Assembly (NCBI GenBank): GCA_026692845.1 | Contig: JAPLNM010000087.1 | Coordinates: 1 to 64,000, forward strand | Origin: Planctomycetota bacterium | GTDB taxonomy: Bacteria > Planctomycetota > Planctomycetia > Pirellulales > Pirellulaceae | Reading direction: 5' to 3' | DNA: 64,000 nt | Shown: in pieces, positions 55,901-64,000 of the stretch | Numbering within the stretch: the stretch's first letter is position 1 | Layout: each line of letters opens with the position of its first letter | Notes under the pieces: generated by a model | Told to the model about the DNA's origin: nothing | What the model saw: only the letters and a program-made list of their open reading frames with translations | The model's database searches: none | Translations under genes and position numbers: made by a program

Positions 55901-56110
55901 CGCGGCGACGGTGCCGAACTGCGCCAACCCCTGGGAATCGCAATCGTCGGCGGACTGATCGTCAGCCAATTCGTCACGCTCTTTACCACGCCGGTGATCT
56001 ACCTGTACATGGACGGCTTGTGGGCCTTTTTTCAATCGCGCAAATCGACCCGAACTGTGGTAGAATCCATTCCGCCTGCTTCTTATTCCCTCCCTTCCCA
56101 AGGAACGTAA
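52976..56110 (+). CDS. RND multidrug efflux permease (MdtC-like)
   Basis: 1044 residues from the ATG at 52976, which overlaps the previous TGA; an upstream in-frame ATG lies inside the preceding gene and adds residues unlike the family. N-terminus FSEAFIRRPVGTTLLTVAITLSG. The proton relay is present: GFVVDDAIVVTEN and GIVKKNAIMMIDFA. A Gly-rich loop (STGGGGPGGGGTNN) sits in the second porter half. Very similar in plan to the preceding gene. No TolC-like outer-membrane factor follows; the next gene, 4 bases on, is a Gfo/Idh oxidoreductase. Confidence 0.94.
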   Translation: MMTGHGSNFSEAFIRRPVGTTLLTVAITLSGLIGYFLLPVAPLPQVEFPTISVSANLPGASPETMASAVATPLERSLSRIAGVTEMTSNSTLGSTSITLQFELDRDVNAAAREVQAAINAARSQLPPTLPNNPSYRKVNPSDSPIMLLTLVSEIYSKPQMYELASTLIQQKLSQISGVGQVFATGASNPAVRIELNPNVLNQMQIGLEDVRAAIGSSNANRPKGVLEEGPVQWSLNTTDQLMTAQDYRPLMIAYRNGAPVRLADVANVTDSLEDIRNFALADGRPSISVLIFRQPGANIIETIENVKSVLPQLRAQLPAAIDLDIGMDRSTTIRASLLEVQKTLLISILLVIVVVYVFLRDIRATIVPTIAVPVSLIGTFGVMYLLGYSLDNLSLMALTISTGFVVDDAIVVTENISRYLEKGLKPLDAAIKGAGEIGFTVVSITLSLIAVFIPILLMRGVIGLLLQEFAVTLSIAILISLVISLTTTPMLCALLLKAHRVNENSNRYWMENAYGRVLDVVLKFPGWTMVALALIVAFNGYLYVKVAKGFFPQQDTGRLVGNIVADQGTSFQAMVSLCEKFANAVGDEQAIDRVLVSTGGGGPGGGGTNNARMFVTLKPLDQRKQTIDELIAAIRKKTSGISGANLFMQAVQDLRIGGRPSGAQYQYTLRGGDLKELNEWTLKLISAMKKLPEITDVNTDQQDKGQLSRLVIQRDLAAVLGLDIATIDNTLYDAFGQRPVSTIYLPMNQRRVVMTLDRDYIKGPESLKSIYIRTRNNTQVPLQDLYSLESRNTSLSVAHSGLFPSSTISFNLSPGSALGDVVPIIKTVSAEIGMPSSIQGNFQGTAQAFQDSLSNQPLLILAALVAVYLVLGILYESLIHPITILSTLPSAGVGAILGLIVFRMDLNIIGMIGILLLIGIVKKNAIMMIDFAIALRKDRGWGPREAIREACLRRFRPITMTTLAAILGGIPLALGRGDGAELRQPLGIAIVGGLIVSQFVTLFTTPVIYLYMDGLWAFFQSRKSTRTVVESIPPASYSLPSQGT

Positions 56111-56113
56111 TCG

Positions 56114-57448
56114 ATGAGCCAGTCCTCCCGCCGCAACTTCCTCAAGCACTCTGCTCAAACCACCGCCGCATTGGCGTCGGTCCCCTATTGGTCCTGGTCC
56201 GAACAAACCCTCGCGGCCAGCTCCCAAGATCGCATGAAGATCGGCTGCATCGGATTGGGCGGCATGGGCACCGGAGACGCCCACGATCACAACCGCTTCG
56301 GCGATATCGTCGCGGTCTGCGACGTCGATGCAAACCATCGCGAACGAGCCCGAAACGACGAGAGAATCGGTAAAGGCAAAGCCCAATCGGTCGAAGACTA
56401 CCGCAAAGTCCTAGACAACAAAGAGATCGAAGTTGTCAGTATCGTCACACCCGACCACTGGCATACCAAAATCGCCATCGAAGCCCTGCAAGCCGGCAAG
56501 CACGTCTTTTGCCAAAAACCCTTGACCCTGACCTTGGCCGAAAACCTCGCCATCCGCGCTGCATGCAAAGCCAACCCCAAACTCGTTTTCTTGATCGGTA
56601 CCCAACAACGCTCCGACCGGGGCCTGTTCATGCGAGCCGTCAATCTGGTCCATCAGGGGCTCCTCGGGGATATCAAGAAAATCACCTGCGGGATCAACGG
56701 TAGCCCCACCGGTGGCCCCTTTGCCAAAGCCGCCCCTCCTGCAAACCTCAACTGGGACATGTGGCTCGGACAATCTCCCAAAGTCGATTACATCCAACAG
56801 CGATGCCACAATGACTTCCGCTGGTGGTACGAATACTCCGGCGGCAAGTTCACCGATTGGGGGGCTCACCATATCGATATCGCTCTGTGGGCCACCAAAA
56901 TGACCGAACAAGGATCCGGACCAGTCGAAATCGACGGCACCGATTGCAAACACCCCGTCGAAATGAAAGACGGCAATACACTCTCCGACGACCGTTTCAA
57001 CACCTCAAACGATTTCAATATCGTTCATAAGTTCGACAACGGAATGGAAATCCACGTCACAAGCCGAGGCGATAACGGATTGCTTATCGAAGGCTCCAAA
57101 GGTCGCATCTTCGTCAACCGCGAACGGATCACCGGCAAGCCCATCGAAGAGCAGTGGGATAAGGATGTCTACGGCGATGAACAACTCCAAGCCCTCTACA
57201 AAGGCAAACCCCACGAAGGCCACAAAGCCAACTTCTACCGATGCATCCGCGAAGGTGGCTTGCCCGTCTCCGATGTCTACTCGCACCTCCAAACGATGAA
57301 TCTTTGCCACCTGTCGGCCATCTCCGGTCGACTCGCTCGCAAAATCCGTTGGAACGCAGCCACCGAGAAAATCGAAGGCGATGAAGTCGCCGCCTCGATG
57401 CAAGCCCGCGCCCAACGCGCAGGCTTTGAAATCCCCAAAGTCGGCTAA
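56114..57448 (+). CDS. Tat-exported Gfo/Idh/MocA-family oxidoreductase
   Basis: 444 residues with a Tat signal (SRRNFLKHSAQTTAAL, cleaved near residue 35). The NAD(P)-binding Rossmann start follows (MKIGCIGLGGMGTGDAHDH), then VVSIVTPDHWHTKIAIEALQAGKHVFCQKPLTLT with the family's (E/Q)KP motif as QKP, and the C-terminal beta-sheet domain (WWYEYSGGKFTDWGAHHIDIALWA). Planctomycetes have large families of such exported oxidoreductases acting on sugars or glycans outside the cytoplasm with a carried-along cofactor; the substrate is unknown. Followed four bases later by the DUF1549 gene. Confidence 0.93.
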   Translation: MSQSSRRNFLKHSAQTTAALASVPYWSWSEQTLAASSQDRMKIGCIGLGGMGTGDAHDHNRFGDIVAVCDVDANHRERARNDERIGKGKAQSVEDYRKVLDNKEIEVVSIVTPDHWHTKIAIEALQAGKHVFCQKPLTLTLAENLAIRAACKANPKLVFLIGTQQRSDRGLFMRAVNLVHQGLLGDIKKITCGINGSPTGGPFAKAAPPANLNWDMWLGQSPKVDYIQQRCHNDFRWWYEYSGGKFTDWGAHHIDIALWATKMTEQGSGPVEIDGTDCKHPVEMKDGNTLSDDRFNTSNDFNIVHKFDNGMEIHVTSRGDNGLLIEGSKGRIFVNRERITGKPIEEQWDKDVYGDEQLQALYKGKPHEGHKANFYRCIREGGLPVSDVYSHLQTMNLCHLSAISGRLARKIRWNAATEKIEGDEVAASMQARAQRAGFEIPKVG

Positions 57449-57452
57449 TGCC

Positions 57453-60400
57453 ATGAAACTTGCAATGACTTGCATATCTAACCTCGGCTGGCGCATAGGA
57501 GTAATCCTCTTGGCCAGCCTTCTGTCGCTTGCAAATGAGGTTTCTTTTGCACAAGAAGCTTCGCTTGCGCAGGAATCTGCAAAAGAGCCGGATTTCGCCT
57601 CGCAGATCAAGCCCATCCTGGCCAACCACTGCTGGAGCTGCCATGGCCCCGACGAGCAAGCTCGCAAGGCCGAGCTGCGACTCGACCGTCGCGACGATGC
57701 CATGGCCGCCGCCGCAATCCTCCCCGGAAAAGCTTCCGAAAGCTCCCTCATTGCGCGCATCGAATCGAACGATCCGCATGAGCTAATGCCCCCGCCAGAG
57801 TCGAAAAAACCCCTTACGCTCCAAGATCGCCTCCTGCTGAAAGCTTGGGTCGACGCCGGTGCAAAATACTCGCAACACTGGGCGTTCACGCCACCGAAAA
57901 GTACCACTCTAGCCAACTCTCCAGCCAACAGTAACTCTCTGGCCAACAGTAACTCTCTGGCCAACAGTAACTCTCTGGCCAACAGTAACTCTCTGGCCAA
58001 CAGTAACTCTCTGGCCAACAGCGCGTTGGCTGGCCCTACCGCAAATCGGATCGATGCGTTCGTCGCACGCGAACTTCAAAACCACGGCCTGATGCCCTCG
58101 GGACTTGCCAGCCCCGAGACCCTCCTGCGACGCGCCAGCTTGGACCTGACCGGATTGCCGCCGACGATCGAGCAACTCGACGCGTTGCTGAAGGACCCCT
58201 CCGAAGAAGCCTACGAATCGGCCATCGACAAACTCCTTCAAAGCGATGCCTATGCCGAGCGAATGGCTTCCCAGTGGCTAGACCTGTCTCGCTATGCCGA
58301 TACCAATGGCTACAACAATGACGAAGATCGCCAGATGTGGCCCTGGCGCGATTGGGTGATCCAAGCGTTCCGCAAAAACATGCCCTACGATCAATTCCTC
58401 ACCGAACAACTCGCAGGCGATCTACTCCCGGACTCCAATGTTCAACAGCAAGTCGCTACGGGGTTTCTCAGAAACCAAGGGCACAACACCGAAGGGGGCA
58501 TCATCCAAGAAGAATACCGCGTCGAGTATGTGGCCGACCGTGTCCACACCGTCGCTACGGTCTTCCTGGGACTCTCGATGCAGTGCGCCCGTTGCCACGA
58601 CCACAAAGTCGATCCGATCTCCCAAGCCGAATACTATCGCTTCTTCTCCCTGGTCAATAACCTCGAAGAGAAACAAGCCAGCTACAACAACTTCGTCGGC
58701 GCAGAACCCTTTGTACGAGTCCCCACCCCGGAACTCATCGAGCAAAAGAATCAACTCACCTCCCAACTCGAACCGATCCAAACCCAAATCGAGTCGAAGG
58801 AAAAGCAACTCGAACGCACCTGGTCGGCCTGGGTCGCTGCGAACTCCGATGCAACGATCCAAAAGAGTCTCGGAACCACCCAAATCGATTACGCCGATTT
58901 CGAACCCGCCTCGGAGTCCCCGGCGCAAACGACTTGGTCACAACCCGAATCGTTGACCCTCGGTCCCGGAAAAAGCGGCTCTGCTGCAACGCTCGATAAC
59001 GGTCGCTTTCTGATTTCCAAACCACTCGGAAAACTCGATTCCGATCGACCCTTTTCGATTAGCGTATGGGTCCATGTACCAAGCCTTGGAAGCATGGCGA
59101 TCCTATCGCGTATGGACGAGGCGATGAACTTTCGAGGCTACGATATGCTGCTGGTCAACGGCAAGATCGAAGTCCACCTAGTCGATCAGTGGCCCGGCAA
59201 TGCGATCAAAATCAGCTCCCATCAGGCGATCACGCCCAACCAATGGCATCACCTAACGCTCACCTACGATGGATCGAAAAAAGCGGCCGGTGCGAACCTG
59301 TTCATCGACGGCAAAGCGACCAAGTTCGATGTCCCAAACAACAACCTGACCGGCTCGTTGCTCACGGACAAACCGTTCCACCTAGGGCTGCGTGAAAAGT
59401 CCCTCCCCTTCACCGGTTCGATCGACGAACTGCGGATCTTCGACGGAGTGCTCACCGAATCCGATGTCCAACTCCTTGCCCAGTTGCAGTCCCCTGAGCC
59501 ACAGCTAACCTGGGTCCGCAAACCGTGGGCGGATTGGACCGAGGAACAACGCAATCTGGCCAAAGACTGGACTCGCAACAAAATCGATCCCGAGCACGCC
59601 ACGCTCCAGAAACAAGCTGCCGAGATCCAAAAGAAGATCCGCGACGTCGATCAGTCCGCACCCGCAGTCATGGTCATGCGAGACATGAACCCACCCCGCG
59701 AAACCTTCATCCTCAAACGCGGACAGTACGACCAACCGACGACCAAGGTGCAGCCGGGGATCCCAGAGGCTCTCCGAAGCGACCGAATCGAGCAACCGAG
59801 CAATCGACTCCAATTGGCCCAGTGGTTAACGCATCCGACGAATCCACTGACGGCCCGCGTCGCGGTCAATCGCCTCTGGGAACAGTGCTTCGGCACAGGA
59901 CTAGTCCGCACCAGCGAGGACTTCGGTGGCTCCGGTGAGTATCCTTCCCACCCCGAACTGCTCGACTTTCTGGCCAATGAGTTCATCGAAAGCCGTTGGG
60001 ATATCCGCCGAATGCTCAAACAGATCGTGATGAGCAAAACTTACCGGCAATCGTCTCGGCTGAGCCAAGAACTCAAACTCCAGGATCCCGAAAATCGATG
60101 GTTGGCTCGCGGACCTAGACACCGGCTATCTGCCGAAACCATCCGCGACAATGCGCTTGCCATCAGCGGAATTCTGAACCGCAAACTCGGTGGTCCGAGC
60201 GTCAAGCCTTATCAGCCCCCAGGGTTGTGGGAGGACGTTACCGTCGAACGCAGAGGGAAGTACGTTGCCGATACCGCAGAAGGCCTCTTTCGACGAGGCA
60301 TGTACACCTTCTGGAAAAGGACCTGCCCACCCCCGTCGATGGTCAGCTTCGATGCCCCAAACCGCGAGGTTTGCGTCGCTCGGCGATCGCGCACCAACAC

Positions 60401-60746
60401 ACCCACCCAAGCCTTGGTGCTGCTAAACGATCCGACCTATGTCGAAGCCGCTCGGGTCTTCGCAACCGACGTCCTGAGGGCCGGCGGAAACGACGATCTG
60501 GCTCGATGGAACTACGCGTATCGCAAAGCCATCGCGCGACAAGTTCTGCCCGAGGAGATACCCGCTCTGAAGCAACTCCTGGACATGGCCAAGTCGGAGT
60601 TTCACGACGATCCGCAACGCACCGCCGCATTCCTGAGTGTCGGCACACTACCGGCTGCCTCGGAACTCGATCCAAGCCAATTAGCCGCTTGGACCGTCCT
60701 GTGCAGCGCGATCCTGAATCTCGACGAGACGATCACCAAATACTAG
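57453..60746 (+). CDS. PSCyt1/DUF1549/LamG/DUF1553 planctomycete protein
   Basis: 1097 residues from the ATG at 57453 (signal peptide [33 protein letters not shown]); the open frame extends further upstream inside the previous gene. Layout: cytochrome-like PSCyt1 ([20 protein letters not shown], residues ~70-150), a Ser/Leu/Ala/Asn repeat linker (~155-190), DUF1549 (~195-420, with [19 protein letters not shown]), a LamG-like carbohydrate-binding fold (~520-680, [36 protein letters not shown]), and DUF1553 (~790-1080, [22 protein letters not shown]). Thought to act with the following DUF1501 protein in extracellular glycan use; the reaction is unknown. Confidence 0.92.
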   Translation: MKLAMTCISNLGWRIGVILLASLLSLANEVSFAQEASLAQESAKEPDFASQIKPILANHCWSCHGPDEQARKAELRLDRRDDAMAAAAILPGKASESSLIARIESNDPHELMPPPESKKPLTLQDRLLLKAWVDAGAKYSQHWAFTPPKSTTLANSPANSNSLANSNSLANSNSLANSNSLANSNSLANSALAGPTANRIDAFVARELQNHGLMPSGLASPETLLRRASLDLTGLPPTIEQLDALLKDPSEEAYESAIDKLLQSDAYAERMASQWLDLSRYADTNGYNNDEDRQMWPWRDWVIQAFRKNMPYDQFLTEQLAGDLLPDSNVQQQVATGFLRNQGHNTEGGIIQEEYRVEYVADRVHTVATVFLGLSMQCARCHDHKVDPISQAEYYRFFSLVNNLEEKQASYNNFVGAEPFVRVPTPELIEQKNQLTSQLEPIQTQIESKEKQLERTWSAWVAANSDATIQKSLGTTQIDYADFEPASESPAQTTWSQPESLTLGPGKSGSAATLDNGRFLISKPLGKLDSDRPFSISVWVHVPSLGSMAILSRMDEAMNFRGYDMLLVNGKIEVHLVDQWPGNAIKISSHQAITPNQWHHLTLTYDGSKKAAGANLFIDGKATKFDVPNNNLTGSLLTDKPFHLGLREKSLPFTGSIDELRIFDGVLTESDVQLLAQLQSPEPQLTWVRKPWADWTEEQRNLAKDWTRNKIDPEHATLQKQAAEIQKKIRDVDQSAPAVMVMRDMNPPRETFILKRGQYDQPTTKVQPGIPEALRSDRIEQPSNRLQLAQWLTHPTNPLTARVAVNRLWEQCFGTGLVRTSEDFGGSGEYPSHPELLDFLANEFIESRWDIRRMLKQIVMSKTYRQSSRLSQELKLQDPENRWLARGPRHRLSAETIRDNALAISGILNRKLGGPSVKPYQPPGLWEDVTVERRGKYVADTAEGLFRRGMYTFWKRTCPPPSMVSFDAPNREVCVARRSRTNTPTQALVLLNDPTYVEAARVFATDVLRAGGNDDLARWNYAYRKAIARQVLPEEIPALKQLLDMAKSEFHDDPQRTAAFLSVGTLPAASELDPSQLAAWTVLCSAILNLDETITKY
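57924..58013. repeat. Five 18-bp tandem repeats inside the DUF1549 gene
   Basis: Five perfect 18-bp units (GCCAACAGTAACTCTCTG) followed by a partial sixth. They encode a SLANSN repeat forming the linker between PSCyt1 and DUF1549. The unit keeps the reading frame, so linker length could vary between strains. Confidence 0.97.
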
Positions 60747-60775
60747 TTTCTCGAACCCAAAAGCTGCCAAGCGTC

Positions 60776-62197
60776 ATGGAATCCGAACTATCCTCCGTTG
60801 CGTTCGATACACGCAGAGCGTTCCTCAAACACTCGGCGATAGGAACCGTAGCGCTGACGCAGTTGCTCGGAAAGAATTGCGCAGCGCGCGCCGCGCCCCG
60901 AGTCCCGATGGCCAAGCGAGTGATCTACTTGTTTCAGTCCGGAGGTCCATCGCAATTAGAGCTCATGGACTACAAGCCCAAGCTCAAGGAATTCCACGGG
61001 AGCGAGCTGCCCGATAGCATCCGAAACGGCCAACGACTCACCGGAATGACCTCCGGACAAAAGAACTTTTCAGTCGTGGCTCCCAAATTCCAATTTCAGC
61101 AGGTCGGAAGCAATGGGGCTTGGTTCAGCGAACTCCTACCCCACACCGGCGCGATCGCCGACGATCTGTGCATCGTCAGGTCGATCCACACCGAAGCGAT
61201 CAATCACGACCCTGCGATCACATTCATGCAAACCGGCTCCCAGCAACCCGGCAGACCTTCGCTCGGGTCCTGGCTCAGCTACGGTCTAGGCAGCGAGGCC
61301 GAGGACTTGCCCGCCTTCGTCGTGATGATCTCGCACGGCACAGGCAAAGATGCCAACCAAGGTCTCTTGGATCGGCTTTGGGGAAGCGGCTTTTTGCCAT
61401 CGAGCCACCAAGGGGTCAAGTTCCGAAGCGGCTCGGAGCCTGTGCTCTACCTGAGCGATCCGCCCGGGATGCGCCGGGGTCTGCGACGAGGGATGCTCGA
61501 TGAAATTTCCAAACTCAATGCGCTCGAGTTCCAACGGGAACAAGACCCCGAAATCCTATCGCGCATCGAACAGTACGAGATGGCTTTCAAGATGCAGATG
61601 TCCGTCCCGGGCCTTACCGATATTTCCGACGAGCCCGAGTCGACCCTGAAAATGTATGGTCCCGATGTCCTCAAGCCAGGCACGTATGCTGCGAATTGTC
61701 TACTTGCCCGAAGGATGGTCGAACGAGGGGTGCGATTCGTTCAGTTGTACCATCGTGGATGGGATCATCATGGCAGCCTGCCATCGAACATTCCCAAGCA
61801 GTGTCAGGACATCGATCAGCCGCAAGCCGCCTTGGTCCAAGACCTCAAGCAACGCGGATTGCTCGACGATACGATCGTCATCTGGGGAGGCGAGTTCGGG
61901 CGGACCGTCTACAGCCAAGGATCTTTGCAGGACGACTACGGGCGCGATCACCACGGCCGTTGTTTTTCGATGTGGATCGCTGGCGGAGGCTTCCGCGCCG
62001 GGGCTCTGATCGGCCAGACAGACGATTACGGATACAACATTACCGAGCAGCCGATCCACATCCACGACCTGCATGCAACTCTTTTGCATTGCCTAGGCCT
62101 AGACCACGAGAAACTCACCTATCGATACCAAGGTCGAGATTTTCGGCTCACCGATGTGCATGGCCAACTCGTGGCCGATCTTGTCCAAACGCAATAG
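60776..62197 (+). CDS. DUF1501-family exported protein
   Basis: 473 residues from the ATG at 60776, 29 bases after the DUF1549 gene. A Tat-like signal ([20 protein letters not shown]) is followed by [89 protein letters not shown] and [23 protein letters not shown]1501 belongs to the alkaline-phosphatase/sulfatase-like fold group and is the constant partner of DUF1549/DUF1553 proteins in planctomycetes. The first in-frame ATG further upstream would read into the preceding gene, so 60776 is preferred. A terminator follows. Confidence 0.93.
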   Translation: MESELSSVAFDTRRAFLKHSAIGTVALTQLLGKNCAARAAPRVPMAKRVIYLFQSGGPSQLELMDYKPKLKEFHGSELPDSIRNGQRLTGMTSGQKNFSVVAPKFQFQQVGSNGAWFSELLPHTGAIADDLCIVRSIHTEAINHDPAITFMQTGSQQPGRPSLGSWLSYGLGSEAEDLPAFVVMISHGTGKDANQGLLDRLWGSGFLPSSHQGVKFRSGSEPVLYLSDPPGMRRGLRRGMLDEISKLNALEFQREQDPEILSRIEQYEMAFKMQMSVPGLTDISDEPESTLKMYGPDVLKPGTYAANCLLARRMVERGVRFVQLYHRGWDHHGSLPSNIPKQCQDIDQPQAALVQDLKQRGLLDDTIVIWGGEFGRTVYSQGSLQDDYGRDHHGRCFSMWIAGGGFRAGALIGQTDDYGYNITEQPIHIHDLHATLLHCLGLDHEKLTYRYQGRDFRLTDVHGQLVADLVQTQ

Positions 62198-62219
62198 CCC
62201 TTGCGGGTGTATGCCATAA

Positions 62220-62248
62220 ACTCGGGGTCTATCTCCGAGTATTTTTTA
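62220..62248 (+). terminator. Rho-independent terminator after the DUF1501 gene
   Basis: ACTCGG (62220-62225) pairs with CCGAGT (62235-62240) around a 9-base loop and is followed by ATTTTTTAT. It lies 23 bases after the DUF1501 stop and would end the unit that begins at the RND pump or the Gfo/Idh gene. Confidence 0.7.
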
Positions 62249-62251
62249 TGG

Positions 62252-62334
62252 AACCACGGACCACACCGAATTCACGGAAAGATGACATAACGGTGGGAGG
62301 ATTTGTTTCCGTGTGTTCGGTGTGTTCCGTGGTT
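62252..62334. mobile_element. 29-bp inverted-repeat element fused to the integrase relic
   Basis: Arms 62252-62280 and 62306-62334 are reverse complements at 26 of 29 positions around a 25-base loop. The arms carry the AACCACGGA...CACGGAAA sequence that, from memory, is scattered between genes in many environmental genomes; read through, it gives TTEHTEHTE-like peptides. No transposase is present, so a MITE-like or extragenic palindromic element is the likely nature. Confidence 0.6.
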
Positions 62335-62344
62335 AGAAAAACGG

Positions 62345-62818
62345 GATAGCGACTCAAACCCAGGATCACTTGCCAAACTGGGTTTGCCTTCTTCATAAGC
62401 TTGTCGACGACTTCGCGCGGTACAAACTCATTGACTTTAACGTTGCTTCGCTGCGTTCGAAACTTGCAGAATGAGTTCTCGTCGATGATCTTCCAATCGA
62501 CGGTATCGTGCATGAATTGCCTGGCGAATTGGATCCGTTTGTGGATTGTCGTCGTGGCCATCCCTCTGGCTTTGAGCTTCTCGTGAAACTCGCTCGCGTG
62601 CCCGCAGTGATCTGGTTGATCTTGATCCCTGCTGGCATGAACTCTTTAAGGTTCGCCACCACCTGCTTCCAAACCGCAACCGTCTCCTTCGCATCGAGAT
62701 GCTTACCCCAATTGCATCCCCGGGTGGTGTCCGTCAAGCTAAAGTCGAAGTTGCCGATCGCCCGAAGGAAATTTGCCCACGGTTCATCCTGAGATCGAAA
62801 TGTTTCCGTACTTGACAA
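62345..62818 (-). pseudogene. Truncated, frameshifted tyrosine recombinase (integrase)
   Basis: The N-terminal SAM-like core-binding part of a planctomycete phage-type integrase is readable in two minus frames. The first runs from 62818 with PWANFLRAIGNFDFSLTDTTRGCNWGKHLDA and ends around KINQITAG; a one-base loss near 62605-62615 shifts to HASEFHEKLKARGMATTTIHKRIQFARQF, VDWKIIDENSFCKFR and FVPREVVDKLMKKANPVWQVILGLSRY. There the match stops at the inverted-repeat element, and the whole catalytic domain (R...HxxR...Y) is gone. It is a dead gene. Confidence 0.75.
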
Positions 62819-62835
62819 AACACCCGGGTGTTTTG
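62816..62835. repeat. Perfect 20-bp palindrome
   Basis: CAAAACACCCGGGTGTTTTG is its own reverse complement and sits across the 5' end of the integrase relic. It could be an old recombination or regulatory site, or a hairpin acting as a terminator. The rest of 62836-62970 shows only a short TTTGTTGCTCGG duplication. Confidence 0.85.
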
Positions 62836-62954
62836 CTAGCTTGTCTGGGAAAATGCGCGTTGATGTTCCGGTTGCCTACTATTTTGTTGCTCGGCTTTGT
62901 TGCTCGGTTCGGTCCGGGTCGACCGAATATTCCAGAAAAAAACGGAACGTCCTC

Positions 62955-62998
62955 TTGATCCGAGGCCGATCTAGTGTAATACTAGTCTAGTGCACTAG
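62955..62998 (+). promoter_or_regulatory. Promoter with two palindromic operators for the GntR unit
   Basis: Two palindromes stand side by side: CTAGT-GTAAT-ACTAG (62971-62985) and a perfect CTAGTGCACTAG (62987-62998). A TTGATC (62955-62960) and TAATAC (62977-62982), 16 bases apart, could be the -35 and -10 boxes, with the first palindrome covering the -10. This arrangement fits autorepression by the GntR protein encoded 30 bases downstream. Confidence 0.6.
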
Positions 62999-63027
62999 TG
63001 GCGTACTTTAGCAACGGATTTAGCTCC

Positions 63028-63453
63028 ATGTTTTTTTCGATCGATCCAAACAACGGCATCTCGATCTACGAACAGATCGTTCGGCAGGTCAAGTTCGCCG
63101 TGGCCGATGGGGTGCTCATTCCAGGCCAACTCCTACCGAGCGTCCGAACGCTCAGCGTTCAACTGGCGATCAACCCCAATACCGTCGCGAAGGCCTTTCA
63201 AATCCTTCAGTCCGATGGGATCTGCGAAGCCCTTCGCGGACGCGGATTGACCATCCGGCAACAGGCCGTCGAGGCCTGCGGCCAAGCCCGTCGATCGCTC
63301 CTGGAAGAACGGTTGCGCTCGGCCATCGGCGAGGCCCTTCACGGTGGCCTTTCGACCAAGGAAGTCCGCCGGTTGATGCTCGAGCAACTCGGTCTGCTCG
63401 ACGGCAATGTAGCAACAGTCGCTTCGGCAGTCGAGCAAGTCGATTCGCCCTAA
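63028..63453 (+). CDS. GntR-family regulator, YtrA subfamily
   Basis: 141 residues from the ATG at 63028; a GTG at 62998 in frame would place the start inside the operator, so the ATG is preferred. N-terminal winged helix: GISIYEQIVRQVKFAVADGVL, LPSVRTLSVQLAINPNTVAKAFQILQSDGICEALRGRG. The C-terminal part is short (about 55 residues), with no ligand domain, as in YtrA. YtrA-type repressors control a neighbouring ABC transporter, and one begins 146 bases downstream. Confidence 0.9.
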   Translation: MFFSIDPNNGISIYEQIVRQVKFAVADGVLIPGQLLPSVRTLSVQLAINPNTVAKAFQILQSDGICEALRGRGLTIRQQAVEACGQARRSLLEERLRSAIGEALHGGLSTKEVRRLMLEQLGLLDGNVATVASAVEQVDSP

Positions 63454-63513
63454 ACTTGGCCGATTCCCATCGCTTGCTCACGGCGTTGATTTCCTATTCT
63501 CAATTCACTTCTC

Positions 63514-63562
63514 CCAACTTCCAACTTCCAACTTCCAACTTCCAACTTCCAACTTCCAACTT
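63514..63562. repeat. Seven tandem copies of a 7-bp unit (CCAACTT)
   Basis: Exactly seven perfect heptamers plus a partial CCAA, in the gap between the GntR gene and the ABC ATPase gene, ending 37 bases before the ATPase start. Same copy number and unit length as the 1273-1321 array, but a different sequence. Confidence 0.96.
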
Positions 63563-63598
63563 CCAAGCAACGGAATAACCATCCATCGGAGATTCTTT

Positions 63599-64000
63599 AT
63601 GAACGATGCGATCAAGATCCAAGGGCTCGAAATGCACTATCCAGGATGCGATGCCCTCCGAGGTATCGATTTGTCGGTCCGCCCAGGGACCGTCATGGCA
63701 ATCCTTGGGGAAAATGGTGCAGGTAAAACCACCCTGATTCGAATCATGACCGGCTTCCAAAAACCTTCCGCAGGGGCTTGCTCAATCCTCGGGCTCGATC
63801 CGACCCAAAGCGCCCAAGCCTTAGAACTGCGCAAGCGAATCGGTTACGTCTCGGACTCCCCAGCGCTCTACGACTGGATGACCATCGGCGAGATCGGTTG
63901 GTTTGCAGCTTCCTTTTATCCAGAGGGATTCAAGGAACGCTACCAGGATTTCATCCAACGCTACGAGCTTCCTGCGGGGCGCAAAATCAAGCAGTTGAGC
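63599..64000 (+). CDS. ABC transporter ATP-binding protein, 3' end outside window
   Basis: The first 134 residues are visible. Walker A is GENGAGKTT (about residues 37-45). The KIQGLEMHYPGCDALRGIDLSVRPG start and the GLDP, RKRIGYVSDSPALYDWMTIGE block (Q-loop region without the usual Gln, as in CcmA/YtrB/BcrA-like exporters) place it in the drug/lipid export ATPase group. The signature and Walker B lie past the right edge. Probably the ATPase of a YtrA-controlled exporter whose permease follows outside the window. Confidence 0.9.
   Translation, partial: MNDAIKIQGLEMHYPGCDALRGIDLSVRPGTVMAILGENGAGKTTLIRIMTGFQKPSAGACSILGLDPTQSAQALELRKRIGYVSDSPALYDWMTIGEIGWFAASFYPEGFKERYQDFIQRYELPAGRKIKQLS

Noticed and set aside
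60227-60775. Long upstream extension of the DUF1501 frame
   Set aside because: Arg/Pro-rich shadow of the DUF1549/DUF1553 gene; the Tat-signal start at 60776 fits the family.

Overview
The window reads as a chromosomal segment of a planctomycete, most likely a Pirellula/Rhodopirellula-type member of the Planctomycetota. The evidence is the gene content: two DUF1549/DUF1553 proteins with cytochrome-like CxxCH motifs, a Tat-exported DUF1501 protein, a Tat-exported Gfo/Idh/MocA oxidoreductase, a sulfatase, a DUF1559 protein, a beta-RFAP synthase (the tetrahydromethanopterin C1 pathway known from planctomycetes) and an oversized SecA. Shine-Dalgarno sites are often weak, GTG starts occur, and genes commonly overlap by 1-4 bases. 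I saw no rRNA, tRNA or CRISPR array.

Layout. 1-4.7 kb (minus): FKBP isomerase, a UDP-sugar pyrophosphorylase, ManC, and a PAS-GAF-REC signalling protein cut by the left edge. 4.9-5.9 kb (plus): a zinc dehydrogenase. 6-13 kb (minus): rpmI-rplT-pheS-pheT downstream of an RND/MMPL exporter. 13.4-17.5 kb (plus): feoA-feoA-feoB-MFS. 17.5-24.7 kb: beta-RFAP synthase and a DUF2760 protein (minus), rhomboid protease (plus), lone receiver protein (minus), bioF (plus), DUF1549 protein (minus). 24.7-32.8 kb (minus): secA, sulfatase and a DevCAB-type ABC exporter in one overlapping chain. 32.8-34.6 kb: a repeat-rich gene-poor island with one small gene. 34.6-36.2 kb (plus): a DUF1559 protein.

36.5-47.4 kb (plus) is the most unusual part: eight tightly packed genes encoding ExbB, two ExbD proteins, a membrane-anchored PQQ-propeller giant, an exported family-5 solute-binding-like protein, an exported hypothetical, a degenerate receiver domain and a Fur regulator. 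It looks like a proton-motive-force-driven envelope machine with its own regulator, but it has no TonB, receptor or permease gene. 47.5-48.5 kb (minus) is a HisN-like phosphatase gene broken by one frameshift. 48.6-56.1 kb (plus) is an MdtABC-type RND pump without an outer-membrane gene. 56.1-62.2 kb (plus) is a planctomycete degradation set (Gfo/Idh, DUF1549/LamG/DUF1553, DUF1501) closed by a hairpin terminator. 62.2-62.8 kb holds a 29-bp inverted-repeat element fused to a decayed integrase. The right end starts a YtrA-like GntR regulator and ABC ATPase unit.

A theme across the window is short tandem repeats: two different heptamers, each in exactly seven copies, near the two ends, 14-, 17-, 30- and 32-bp repeats between genes, and 15- or 18-bp (in-frame) repeats inside pheT and both DUF1549 genes.
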